DNA from: RPQJ01 sp963732375
GTDB taxonomy: Bacteria > Pseudomonadota > Gammaproteobacteria > Steroidobacterales > Steroidobacteraceae
Direction: 5' to 3'
DNA length: 64,000 bases
Assembly (NCBI GenBank): GCA_963732375.1
Contig: CAVSZE010000003.1
Span: 248,001 to 312,000 of the forward strand
Shown here: one piece after another, positions 17,811-26,375 of the stretch
How the letters are laid out: each line of letters opens with the position of its first letter
Position numbering within the stretch: the stretch's first letter is position 1
Position numbers and translations under genes: made by a program
The notes under the pieces: model-generated
What the model was told of the DNA's origin: nothing
The model's input: the letters and a program-made list of their open reading frames with translations, nothing else
Database searches by the model: none

Positions 17811-18716
17811 ATGCGAAGATTTTCCGGGCGTGGACACGCCCTGCTCGCGGTGCTCGGCCTGCTGGCCGGTGCCGTGGCAATCGCGGCCGAGCCCGCCCGA
17901 TACTGGCCCCCGATCACCGACCCGCCGACCGATGTCCAGAATCCGGGCCGGTTCGTCTGGGTGGAACTGCTGACTCTCGACGTCGGCACGGCCGCGGAGT
18001 TCTACGGCAAGGTCTTTGGCTGGACGTTCCAGACCTTCGGACCCGAGGACGACTTCAAGACCTACACGCTGGTGCTGTCCGGCGACACACCGATCGGCGG
18101 CATGGTGTACGTCCGTCCAAAGGAACCAGAGAAATACCCGACGTCGCGCTGGGTCGGATTCATATCCGTCGGTGACGCCACGGCGGCAGCCGCGCTGGTC
18201 GAAAAGACAGGTGGCAAGGTGCTGGTGTCACCGCGCGAAGTTGGCGGCCGCGGCACAGAGGCGCTGCTGCTGGACCCTGAGGGCGGTATGTTCGGCGTCA
18301 TTCACTCGGCGACCGGCGACCCCGAGGATTACCTCGCCGCGGACGACCAGTGGCTGTGGGCGGAACTGTGGGCCGGCGACGCGGCGAAGATGGCTGAGTT
18401 CTACAAGGGCATTGGCCCGTACGAAGTGCGTGATGGCGCCGCGAAGGGCGAAACCGGCGGTTTCCAGCTCTGGTCCGGCGGCTATGCACGCGCAGGCATC
18501 CTGCCCAAGTCAGGCGATGTACCGACGACCTGGCTGCCCTATGTGAGGGTTAAGAACGTGGCCGACACCGTCGCCCGCGCCAGCGAGGCCGGCGGCAAGA
18601 TCTTCATGCAGCCGACCCCGCTGCATGGCACCTCGATGGCCGTGATAATCGACCCGACGGGTGCGCCGTTTGCGGTCGCCGAGTGGCCCGCCGCGGCCAC
18701 GGAGGCGGCGCGATGA
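17811..18716 (+). CDS. Exported protein with two VOC (glyoxalase-like) domains
   Basis: ATG at 17811 follows GAAAGGAG. The 301 residues have a Sec signal peptide (about 1-24, ending AIAAE), unusual for this superfamily, and two tandem vicinal-oxygen-chelate modules: about 45-165 ('GRFVWVELLTLDVGTAAEFYGKVFGW' to 'LLLDPEGGMFGVI') and about 180-292 ('WLWAELWAGDAAKMAEFYKG' to 'IIDPTGAPFAVAEW'). VOC proteins bind a metal and act in lyase, dioxygenase or resistance reactions; the substrate is not indicated. The stop overlaps the start of the next lipoprotein gene (ATGA), so both products probably work in the periplasm. Confidence 0.88.
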   Translation: MRRFSGRGHALLAVLGLLAGAVAIAAEPARYWPPITDPPTDVQNPGRFVWVELLTLDVGTAAEFYGKVFGWTFQTFGPEDDFKTYTLVLSGDTPIGGMVYVRPKEPEKYPTSRWVGFISVGDATAAAALVEKTGGKVLVSPREVGGRGTEALLLDPEGGMFGVIHSATGDPEDYLAADDQWLWAELWAGDAAKMAEFYKGIGPYEVRDGAAKGETGGFQLWSGGYARAGILPKSGDVPTTWLPYVRVKNVADTVARASEAGGKIFMQPTPLHGTSMAVIIDPTGAPFAVAEWPAAATEAAR

Positions 18717-19123
18717 GTCGCCTGGTGCAATTGCTCATGTTCCCTGCCGCGTCACTGTGCCTGCTGCTGGCCGGCTGCGCGTCCAACGACGGCTACGCCG
18801 GTTACGGCGGCAGCACCAGCGTCGCCGTAGGCGTTGGTTACGGCTACGGCTACCCCGGTGGCTACTACCCCTACTACCCACCGGGCTATGGCTGCTGCTG
18901 GGACGGCAATGGCGGCCGACCGCCCCCGCCCCCGCCGGGCAGCCCCGAGCACCCCGATCGACCAACGACGCTGCCAGCCGGTCCGGGCCAGCTTCCGGCC
19001 GAGCGCCCCAACCGTCCGACGACGCAACCCGCCCAGCGCCCCGCTTATCAACCGAGCGCCAGGCCCGCACCCCGGCCGACTCCGGCACCGCGGCCCACGG
19101 GCGGCGGCGGGCGGCGCCGCTAG
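18713..19123 (+). CDS. Gly/Tyr- and Pro-rich lipoprotein
   Basis: The 136-residue product has a clear lipoprotein signal (lipobox 'LLAGC', Cys20). The mature part is low complexity: a Gly/Tyr-rich stretch (about 25-62, 'GVGYGYGYPGGYYPYY') followed by Pro-rich sequence ('RPPPPPPG') and Arg/Pro/Thr repeats to the end. No enzymatic domain is present. Such proteins are usually anchored to the outer membrane or cell wall. ATG overlaps the stop of the VOC gene. No function is known. Confidence 0.8.
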   Translation: MSRLVQLLMFPAASLCLLLAGCASNDGYAGYGGSTSVAVGVGYGYGYPGGYYPYYPPGYGCCWDGNGGRPPPPPPGSPEHPDRPTTLPAGPGQLPAERPNRPTTQPAQRPAYQPSARPAPRPTPAPRPTGGGGRRR

Positions 19124-19169
19124 ACACCAATTTCCAAAGACCAATTTCCATCGACCTGCGAGGACAAGA

Positions 19170-21335
19170 ATGCAGAACCGTAACCTGATCGCGAGCGCCG
19201 GCCTCATGGCCGCCCTCGCCGTGAGTACCGCCGTCATGGCAGCCGGTGAACCCAGCGAACAGCAGTTGAAGATCGCCGAGCCGCTGGTCGCCCCATGGGT
19301 CGGGCCCTACGGCGGCGTCCCGCCGTTCGACAAGGTCAAGGTCGACGCGATCGGACCGGCCCTCGAGGTCGGCATGGCACGCAACCTCGCCGAGATCGAA
19401 CTGATCGCAACCAATCCTGAAGCGCCGACGTTCGAAAACACGATTGCGGCCCTTGAGGATTCCGGACGTGCGCTGAGTCGCGCGGGCACGGTGTACGGCG
19501 TGTACAGCTCCACGATGAGCGACGACGCCGTGCAGGCCGTCGAGCGCGACATGGCGCCCAAGCTCGCAGCCTTCCAGGACAAGATCACGCAGAACGAGCC
19601 GCTGTTCAAGCGTATCAAGGCCGTCTACGACACACGCGAGAAGTCGGGCCTCACGCCCGAGCAGCAACGGCTGACCTGGTACTACTACACCAACCTGGTG
19701 CGTGCCGGTGCACAGCTCGACCCGGCCGCGAAGAAGCGCATGGGCGAGATCAACCAGGAACTCGCGTCGCTGTTCACGAAGTTCGGCCAGAACGTGCTCG
19801 CCGACGAAGAAAACGGCGTGGTGTACATCGACAAGGAGTCGGACCTCGCGGGCCTGCCGCAGTCGGTTCGGGATGCCGAGGCCGAGGCTGCCGCGGGCCT
19901 GGGCAAGAAGGGCCAGTGGGCGGTGCACAATACGCGCTCGAGCGTCGAGCCGTTCCTGACCTATGCCGACAATCGCGCGCTGCGCGAGAAGGTCTGGAAG
20001 ATGTTCGTGAACCGCGGCGACGAAGGCGGCGCCACCGACAATAACGCAAACATCACGCGGATCCTGCAGCTGCGCGACGAACGGGCCAAGCTGCTCGGCT
20101 ACGCGAGCCATGCGCATTGGCGTCTCGAGGACTCGATGGCGAAGAACCCCGAGCGGGCGATGGCGCTGATGAACGCGGTCTGGCCGGCGGCCGTTGCACG
20201 CGTGCACCAGGAAGTGGCCGACATGCAGGCGATCGCCGACAAGGAACATGCCGGCATCAAGATCGAGCCCTGGGACTATCGCTATTACGCCGAGAAGGTC
20301 CGCAAGGACAAGTACGACCTGGACGAGACCGAGATCACTCCCTACATGCAGCTCGAGAACCTGCGTGAAGGCATGTTCTACATGGCGAAACAGCTGTTCG
20401 GCTTCTCCTTCACGCCGGTAAAGCCGGGCACGGTGCCCGTCTATCACCCCGACGTGCGGGTGTGGGAAGTCACCGACCAGAAAGGCGGGCTGGTGGGGCT
20501 CTGGTACTGGGATCCCTATGCGCGCGAGGGCAAGCAGTCCGGCGCGTGGATGAATGCCTATCGCAACCAGGAACGCTTCAAGGGCGAAATCCGGACGATC
20601 GTCTCCAACAATTCGAACTTCGTGAAGGGCAAGCCCGGCGAGCCTGTGCTGATCAGCTGGGAAGATGCGAAGACGCTGTTCCACGAGTTCGGCCATGCGC
20701 TGCATGGACTGAGCTCGAACGTGAGCTACCCGGCGCTCTCGGGCACCAGCGTTGCACGCGACTACGTCGAGTTTCCCTCGCAGATCCTCGAGCACTGGCT
20801 CTCGACGCCGGAGATCCTCAATCGCTACGCGCTGAACTACAAGACCGGCAAGCCGATCCCGGCGGAGCTGGTGGCCAAGATCGAGAAGGCCAGGACCTTC
20901 AACCAGGGCTTCAAGACCGTCGAGTACCTGTCGAGCGCACTGGTGGACATGAAGCTGCACCTGGCTGCCGGCAAGCCGATCGATCCCGACCAGTTCGAGA
21001 AGGACACACTGGCCGAGATCAACATGCCGAGCGAGATCGTGATGCGGCATCGCACGCCGCAGTTCAATCACGTGTTCTCAAGCGACGGTTACTCTGCCGG
21101 TTACTACAGCTACCTGTGGGCTGATACGCTCACCGCGGATGCGTGGGAGTCGTTCCTGGAAGCCGGAGGTCCATGGGACAAGGCCCAGGCCGCGAAGCTG
21201 AAGCAGCTGCTGTCGCAGGGCAACACGGTCGACCCGGCCGATGCCTACCGGATCTTCCGCGGCCGTGACGCCGATGTCGGCGCGCTGATGCGCGACCGTG
21301 GCTTCCCGGCACCGGCGAAACCAGCCAGGCAGTAA
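19170..21335 (+). CDS. Periplasmic M3 family zinc metallopeptidase (Dcp/OpdA type)
   Basis: A 721-residue thimet-oligopeptidase-family enzyme. ATG at 19170 follows GAGGA and starts a signal peptide (about 1-25, ending VMAAG), so it is exported, unlike cytosolic Dcp. The zinc motif is 'FHEFGHALHG' (H505, E506, H509), with the downstream glutamate in 'DYVEFPSQILEHW', and the conserved substrate loop 'SSDGYSAGYYSYLWAD'. It degrades short peptides, probably removing dipeptides from C-termini, likely for peptide nutrition. The gene is single and is followed by a REP-like hairpin before the convergent sulfatase gene. Confidence 0.93.
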   Translation: MQNRNLIASAGLMAALAVSTAVMAAGEPSEQQLKIAEPLVAPWVGPYGGVPPFDKVKVDAIGPALEVGMARNLAEIELIATNPEAPTFENTIAALEDSGRALSRAGTVYGVYSSTMSDDAVQAVERDMAPKLAAFQDKITQNEPLFKRIKAVYDTREKSGLTPEQQRLTWYYYTNLVRAGAQLDPAAKKRMGEINQELASLFTKFGQNVLADEENGVVYIDKESDLAGLPQSVRDAEAEAAAGLGKKGQWAVHNTRSSVEPFLTYADNRALREKVWKMFVNRGDEGGATDNNANITRILQLRDERAKLLGYASHAHWRLEDSMAKNPERAMALMNAVWPAAVARVHQEVADMQAIADKEHAGIKIEPWDYRYYAEKVRKDKYDLDETEITPYMQLENLREGMFYMAKQLFGFSFTPVKPGTVPVYHPDVRVWEVTDQKGGLVGLWYWDPYAREGKQSGAWMNAYRNQERFKGEIRTIVSNNSNFVKGKPGEPVLISWEDAKTLFHEFGHALHGLSSNVSYPALSGTSVARDYVEFPSQILEHWLSTPEILNRYALNYKTGKPIPAELVAKIEKARTFNQGFKTVEYLSSALVDMKLHLAAGKPIDPDQFEKDTLAEINMPSEIVMRHRTPQFNHVFSSDGYSAGYYSYLWADTLTADAWESFLEAGGPWDKAQAAKLKQLLSQGNTVDPADAYRIFRGRDADVGALMRDRGFPAPAKPARQ

Positions 21336-21340
21336 CAGCA

Positions 21341-21385
21341 GGGGACATTCACCTTTTCGCTATCGCGAAAACGGTGGATGTCCCC
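21341..21385. repeat. REP-like palindrome between convergent genes
   Basis: GGGGACATTCACC-TTTTCGC (21341-21360) pairs with 21365-21385 across a TATC loop, with one G-T pair and one bulged base. The core GGGGACATTC and the adjoining TTTTC(C)GCTAT are shared with the long inverted repeat at 12663-12798. As there, it sits between the stops of two convergent genes. It could act as a bidirectional terminator. Confidence 0.85.
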
Positions 21386-21410
21386 TCCTCGACCGGAACC
21401 CTGCTCGCGA

Positions 21411-23477
21411 CTACTGTTGGCCGGTCGGCACCCTCATCGATGCCTTCGTGCCGGGCATGATTTCGAAATCGAGCGGGAACTGATCCAGCATCCCCATCAG
21501 CTGCGCGAACGGCTTGGGGTCCCCGTCGAACTTCGCCTTGCCAGCCGCCGCCTGCTCGGCCAGCGTTGCCTTGCCCATGATCACCTGCTCCAGGTCCGCG
21601 CGGTTGATGGTCAGCGTCAGGTCCGGATTCCTTGACTGGAATCCCTTCAGGCTGTTCAAGGTCGAATTGCTCAGCTCGACGACGTAGGCCTCGCCGTTGT
21701 CGGGCGTCACCAGGTTCATCGTGAACCGGAGACCGGCGGCCTTGCTGCTGTCGAGGCGTATCGCCATGTAGTCGAGCCACAGCCCGGTGGACAGGGCCCG
21801 GATCATGTCGGGACCGAGAGTCTTCGTCGGGATGCCCGGCGGGATTCCCGAGCGCAGTTCGAGCGCGGCCGCCAGGAAGCTGTTGCGCAGGCTGGAGCTC
21901 TCCTTCTGGTAACCGACCTGCTCGAAGCAGTCCGCAAGCAGGTCCTTCGCAGCCTGGTTTCCAGGTTCCGCGTAGACCAGCTTGTTCAGGATCTCCACGG
22001 CGTAAAGGTATTTGCCCTGGTCGTACAACTCCCTGCCCTTCTTCATGATCGGAACGGCGCCGCCCATCATCTCGACGTACAACGGAGCCGAGTCTCCCGG
22101 CGACAGCGGTATCAGCGTCGCCGGATTGCCGTCCCAGTAGCCCAGGTAGCGATTGATCACAGCGCGGCTGTTGTGCTCTTCGGAGCCGTGGTAGCTGTGC
22201 GCCGCCCAGTCCTGCTGCAGGCTCTTTGGGGAGTGGTACACATTGTGGATCTCGTTGATGGTCACACCCTTGTTTGCGAGGTGCAGCACGTCATTGTTCA
22301 TGTTGGCGTAGATGTCGCGCTGCGCGCGCATCACCTGCTGGATGCGTTCATTGCCCCAGCGTGGCCAGGTGTGTGCCGAGAACATGACTTCGGCATCCTG
22401 GCCGAACAGGTAAAGCGCCCGGTTGATCTGCTTCGACCAGTCGAGCGCGTCGCGCACCAGCGCGCCGCGCAGCGTGTAGATATTGTGCACGGTGCCGGTG
22501 ATGTTTTCCGCCGCCCAGAACGCCTTGAACTGCGGGAACCAGGTGTTCATCTCCGCGGGCGCCTCGGTGCCGGGCGTGTTCTGGAACACCATCTTCACAC
22601 CGTCGACGGTCACCTCCTCGATGTCCTTGGTGATGATCCGGGTGGGGGCGATCAGCCCGACGTCGCCCGACGAAACGCTCTTGCCGATCGCCTGGTCCAC
22701 GTGCGCGAACGGGCTCCTGGGCAGCAGCAGGCCGTACTGGTAGAACGCACGCCGGTTCATCGCGTTGCCGGCATAGACATTCTCCGCGACTGCAGCCTCC
22801 ATGAAACCAATCGGCGCAATGATCGGCACCTTGCCGCTCGCTACGTCGGCTTCGTCCACTACGCCGCGAACGCCACCGAAGTGATCCACGTGCGAGTGCG
22901 AATACACGACAGCGACCACCGGGCGCTTGCCTAGCTTTTCGTTCACCAGCGCCAGCGCGGCTCGCGCCGTTTCCCTGGCCGTCAACACGTCGAACAGGAT
23001 CCAGCCCGTGTCGCCCCGGATCACGGTCATGTTGGCGAGGTCGAAGCCACGCACCTGGTAGATGTGGCCGGGCACCACTTCGTACAGTCCGTAAGCCATG
23101 TTCAACACCGCCTGCCGCTGCAGTGACGGGTTGATGCTGTCGAATTGCTTGCCGTCCAGCAGGAAGTCGTAGCTGCCGATGTTCCAGGCCACGTTTCCGG
23201 CGTCGGCCATGATCTGCCTGTTGCTCGGCGCTGCGAGGAAGCCCTTGGTGGCCTCTTCAAAATCCCGCTTGTCGTCGAACGGCAGGCTTGCGCGAACTCC
23301 GTTCTGCAGTTCAACCGTGTAGGTACTGGGCGGATTTCCCTTCGGGTGGAAATGCTGGCCTCCCGCCAAAGCAGGGCCTGAGGACGCCGAACTGCCGCTC
23401 GCGGCTACCGCGATGACGCTCGCACCGGTGCAAAGCGCGACAGCCATCAACAGCGCGATTTTTCCTGTGACTTTCAT
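21411..23477 (-). CDS. Alkyl sulfatase, SdsA/BDS1-like metallo-beta-lactamase-fold enzyme
   Basis: The 688-residue protein has a signal peptide (about 1-27) and the three-part layout of SdsA1: an N-terminal metallo-beta-lactamase domain with 'YSHSHVDHFGG' (H194, H196, D198, H199), a central helical dimerisation domain ('GRELYDQGKYLYAVEILNKLVY', 'KDLLADCFEQVGYQ') and a C-terminal SCP2-like domain (about 565-680). These enzymes hydrolyse primary alkyl sulfates such as dodecyl sulfate to alcohol and sulfate in the periplasm. GGGAG lies before the ATG. It is followed upstream by the GMC oxidoreductase, which could oxidise released alcohols. That link is inference from position. Confidence 0.93.
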   Translation of the reverse strand: MKVTGKIALLMAVALCTGASVIAVAASGSSASSGPALAGGQHFHPKGNPPSTYTVELQNGVRASLPFDDKRDFEEATKGFLAAPSNRQIMADAGNVAWNIGSYDFLLDGKQFDSINPSLQRQAVLNMAYGLYEVVPGHIYQVRGFDLANMTVIRGDTGWILFDVLTARETARAALALVNEKLGKRPVVAVVYSHSHVDHFGGVRGVVDEADVASGKVPIIAPIGFMEAAVAENVYAGNAMNRRAFYQYGLLLPRSPFAHVDQAIGKSVSSGDVGLIAPTRIITKDIEEVTVDGVKMVFQNTPGTEAPAEMNTWFPQFKAFWAAENITGTVHNIYTLRGALVRDALDWSKQINRALYLFGQDAEVMFSAHTWPRWGNERIQQVMRAQRDIYANMNNDVLHLANKGVTINEIHNVYHSPKSLQQDWAAHSYHGSEEHNSRAVINRYLGYWDGNPATLIPLSPGDSAPLYVEMMGGAVPIMKKGRELYDQGKYLYAVEILNKLVYAEPGNQAAKDLLADCFEQVGYQKESSSLRNSFLAAALELRSGIPPGIPTKTLGPDMIRALSTGLWLDYMAIRLDSSKAAGLRFTMNLVTPDNGEAYVVELSNSTLNSLKGFQSRNPDLTLTINRADLEQVIMGKATLAEQAAAGKAKFDGDPKPFAQLMGMLDQFPLDFEIMPGTKASMRVPTGQQ

Positions 23478-23501
23478 TCCTGCTCCCAGATTAATGTCTT
23501 T

Positions 23502-25112
23502 TCAGCATGCCGCCTGGCCCCTGACCGGCACCTTGCTCATCGCGTACTCGGTCATGGCGGTAATAGTCAGTGACGGATTGACGCCGGGGTTTGCGGGCAC
23601 GGCCGAGCCGTCACAGACGAGAAAATTGCGGTAGCCGAATAGCCGGTTCCCGGCATCGACCACTCCTGTCGAGGCGTCGCTCCCGACGACCGCGCCGCCG
23701 AGGATGTGCGCGGTGGTCGGGACGTTGGCCCAGGCCTCGAGCACCATGCTCTGCGCATAGCCGCCCGTGCGCTTCGCCAGCCACTCGGCAGCCTCGTTCG
23801 CCACCGGGATGAAAGTAGGGTTCGGCTTCTCGGGATCCTGTTCCGTCTTCAGCGACACACCACCGAACAAGCCGCGCTTCGCGCGGAACGAAATCGCGTT
23901 GTCGAGACTCTGCATGACGAGGAACAGTATCGATCGCTCGGACCAGCCGAACGGCGACAGCGTCTTAAGGAAGGTCACCGGATGACGCACGATGTTGCCG
24001 AGCCACATGAGCGGCCGTGTAATGCGGGTGCCGTTGCCGGTGATCAGCGTGTACAGCAGCGACATGAAGTCGCCGTGCTTGCCGTAGGTCACGAACTCGA
24101 TGTGGGTGTCGGCTCGCGGATAGATGCTCGCGCTGATGGCGACGTCGTTCCACGGGCGCGAATGACCCTTGGGCAGGGTCAACGCCAGGACGGACTCGCT
24201 GTTGGTGCGCACCAGGTGACCAAGCCGGTCGCTGATCATCGGCAGCGAGCCCGCGAGCTTGCACCGTGCCAGCAGGCGGTTCGTCCCCAGTGCGCCGGCG
24301 GACATGACGATGCCGCGCGCCCGGAACGTCCGGCGTTGCTTGCGGAACCACGCGCCCGGGCGCTCGGTCGTGACGATGTAGCCGTCGGCGCCGTCTGGCG
24401 CGCCGATCGGCCGGATGTCCACAACCTCTCGTTCGGGATGGATCTCGACGCCGCGCTTTTCCGCGAACCACAGGTAGTTCTTGACCAGCGTGTTCTTCGC
24501 ACCCTCGCGACAGCCGACCATGCAGGCACCGCAGCGCGTGCAGCCGGTCCGCTCCGGCCCGTCGCCGCCGAAATACGGGTCCGGCACGGTGGTGCCGGCC
24601 TTGCCGAAGAAGACGCCGACCGGCGTGCGACGGAACGTGTCTTCCACGTCGAAGTGCGCTCCGACCTCGCGCAGCAGCTTCTGGCCGTCGCTCTCGTGCG
24701 GCACGGTCTGCACCCCGAGCATCTTCTCCGCGGTATCGTAGTGCGGTGCCAGCGCCGCCGACCAGTCACCAAGGCCTGCCCACTGTGGATTGACGAAGAA
24801 CTCCGGACTCGCCCGATACAGCGTGTTGGCATACACGATGCTGCCGCCTCCCACCGCGGCGCCACTCGCGATGAACACATCCCTGAACGGTGTCAGCCGG
24901 AAGATTCCACGCAGGCCGATGGCGGGCGCCCACAGGAATCTCTTCAGGTCCCAGGTGCTCTTCGCGAAGTCCTCGTCGCGATAGCGCCGCCCGGCCTCGA
25001 GGACCCCCACCTTGTAACCCTTCTCCGCGAGGCGGAGCGCGGACACGCTGCCCCCGAAACCGGAGCCTACGATCAGCCAGTCGTAGTCGACGTCCTGGGC
25101 TGCGCCGTTCAT
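23502..25112 (-). CDS. GMC family FAD oxidoreductase with cysteine cluster (cholesterol oxidase-like)
   Basis: The start at 25112 follows GGGGGATGAC and gives 536 residues beginning with the FAD loop ('WLIVGSGFGGSVSALRLAEKG' region, G16-S22, then 'VLEAG'). The GMC signature 'GGGSIVYANTLYRASPEFF' is present. Four cysteines in 'GCTRCGACMVGCREGAKNTL' (C191, C194, C197, C201) look like an iron-sulfur motif seen in cholesterol-oxidase-type members. The C-terminal 'THILGGAVVGSDASTGVVD' and 'PANPGVNPSLTITAMTEYAM' are the active-site end, with the catalytic His/Asn region. It oxidises an alcohol or sterol; the substrate is not shown. It has the same orientation as the alkyl sulfatase, with a 24-base gap. 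Confidence 0.92.
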   Translation of the reverse strand: MNGAAQDVDYDWLIVGSGFGGSVSALRLAEKGYKVGVLEAGRRYRDEDFAKSTWDLKRFLWAPAIGLRGIFRLTPFRDVFIASGAAVGGGSIVYANTLYRASPEFFVNPQWAGLGDWSAALAPHYDTAEKMLGVQTVPHESDGQKLLREVGAHFDVEDTFRRTPVGVFFGKAGTTVPDPYFGGDGPERTGCTRCGACMVGCREGAKNTLVKNYLWFAEKRGVEIHPEREVVDIRPIGAPDGADGYIVTTERPGAWFRKQRRTFRARGIVMSAGALGTNRLLARCKLAGSLPMISDRLGHLVRTNSESVLALTLPKGHSRPWNDVAISASIYPRADTHIEFVTYGKHGDFMSLLYTLITGNGTRITRPLMWLGNIVRHPVTFLKTLSPFGWSERSILFLVMQSLDNAISFRAKRGLFGGVSLKTEQDPEKPNPTFIPVANEAAEWLAKRTGGYAQSMVLEAWANVPTTAHILGGAVVGSDASTGVVDAGNRLFGYRNFLVCDGSAVPANPGVNPSLTITAMTEYAMSKVPVRGQAAC

Positions 25113-25206
25113 GTCATCCCCCCTGATATTGCATGCGCCCGCGCACTGTCGACCCATAGATATCGACCGCATGCCGCGGGCCAGATCACGCGTCGGCGAC
25201 CCAGTG

Positions 25207-26238
25207 TCAGTGTACGGCTGGGAACACCTGCTTCCAATCCTCCTTCATGCTGATGACGATCCAGCCCCGCTGCTTCGCCTCGTCAAACAAGGCCTGGGTG
25301 AACGTGCCGACATGGCTGTCCGGCAACCCGGTGGCCGGGCCGTAGGCGAACTCGCGCGCCTTGTCGTCGTGCAGCACCAGCATGCCGAAGCGCAGGCCGC
25401 TGCCGGTCGTCGCGTACTCGAGCATCTGCCGGTCACCGTCGGAATTGCCAACGGCGATTATCGGCCTGCGGCCGATGTGCTGGTTGATGCCGACCGGCTT
25501 GCCGTCCTTGTCGTCGATGAAGTCGATCTCGGGCAGGCGCACCAGCACGGCCTTGCCATCGCTGGTTTCGAACTTCGTCTTGATGCTCGAACCAACCACC
25601 TGCTCTGGGGGAACGCCATAGGCCTTCTCGGCCCAGGGGCGCATGAACTCAATGCCGCCGCCGGATACGATGAACGTCTTGTAGCCGTGACCTCGCAGGT
25701 AGGCGAGCAGTTCCACCATCGGCTGGTAGACCATCTCGAGTACCGGCCGCTTCGTCACTGGATTCTTCGCGGTCGCGATCCAGTCCTTTACGATCTGCTG
25801 GAACTCGTCGGTCGTCATGCCGGCGTGTGTAGCCATGACGATTTCAAGCAGCGCCTTGTCGCCGCCCGCGAGCGCCGCCTTGAGGTCCCCTTTCAGGATC
25901 GACGCGAAGGGCTCCTGCGTCTGCCACTCCGGATGTTGCGGCGCCAGCGCCTTGACACGGTCCAGCGCAAACATGGCCTGCACGTACATCGGCTGCTCGG
26001 CCCAGAGCGTGCCGTCGTTGTCGAACGTGGCGACTCGCTCCGCGGGCTGCAGGTAGTCCGGGCTCGCCTTGTCGGTCGTGTCCTTCACGAACTCGATGAT
26101 CGATTTCTTCGCCGGACCATCGTTCCAGGACGCCAGGTCCTCATGACGCGCGCGCGCCGGCGCCGCCGCCAGCAGCGCGATGCTGAGCGTGGCGGCCAAT
26201 GCATGGATCCACCGAAAACGACGGGACTGCGGCAGCAT
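25207..26238 (-). CDS. Exported HAD-superfamily phosphatase
   Basis: The 343 residues begin with a signal peptide (about 1-31, ending ARARH). HAD motif I is 'VATFDNDGTLW' (nucleophile D73, acid D75), motif II 'FIVSGGG' and motif IV 'AVGNSDGDRQML'. The layout (long helical cap between motifs I and II) resembles phosphoserine-phosphatase-like members found next to arylsulfatases in many proteobacteria. It probably releases phosphate from a small organic phosphate in the periplasm. GAGGTGA precedes the ATG. It lies between the GMC oxidoreductase and arylsulfatase genes in one orientation. Confidence 0.9.
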   Translation of the reverse strand: MLPQSRRFRWIHALAATLSIALLAAAPARARHEDLASWNDGPAKKSIIEFVKDTTDKASPDYLQPAERVATFDNDGTLWAEQPMYVQAMFALDRVKALAPQHPEWQTQEPFASILKGDLKAALAGGDKALLEIVMATHAGMTTDEFQQIVKDWIATAKNPVTKRPVLEMVYQPMVELLAYLRGHGYKTFIVSGGGIEFMRPWAEKAYGVPPEQVVGSSIKTKFETSDGKAVLVRLPEIDFIDDKDGKPVGINQHIGRRPIIAVGNSDGDRQMLEYATTGSGLRFGMLVLHDDKAREFAYGPATGLPDSHVGTFTQALFDEAKQRGWIVISMKEDWKQVFPAVH

Positions 26239-26294
26239 AAGTCACCTCGAATTCAATTACGCGCGCGGGACGCGTGAGCCCTATTGGACAAAGA

Positions 26295-26321
26295 AACGGC
26301 CCCGATGAAATCGGGGCCGTT
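26295..26321 (-). terminator. Hairpin terminator after the arylsulfatase gene
   Basis: A perfect 12-bp stem (AACGGCCCCGAT / ATCGGGGCCGTT) with a three-base loop lies 55 bases beyond the arylsulfatase stop. On the minus strand it is followed by TCTTTGT, a weak T-tract. It separates the sulfatase from the HAD phosphatase gene. Confidence 0.75.
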
Positions 26322-26375
26322 ACGTATCAACCATCAGGTGGGCGGCCTGGATCGGATTGCGTCCGCCCCAGGGGT

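Noticed and set aside
18735..21071. Very long minus-strand open frame (over 770 residues) antisense to the Dcp-like peptidase
   Set aside because: It is rich in Arg, His and Ala runs without any domain, and lies exactly over a gene with complete catalytic motifs. Long antisense frames are expected at this GC content.
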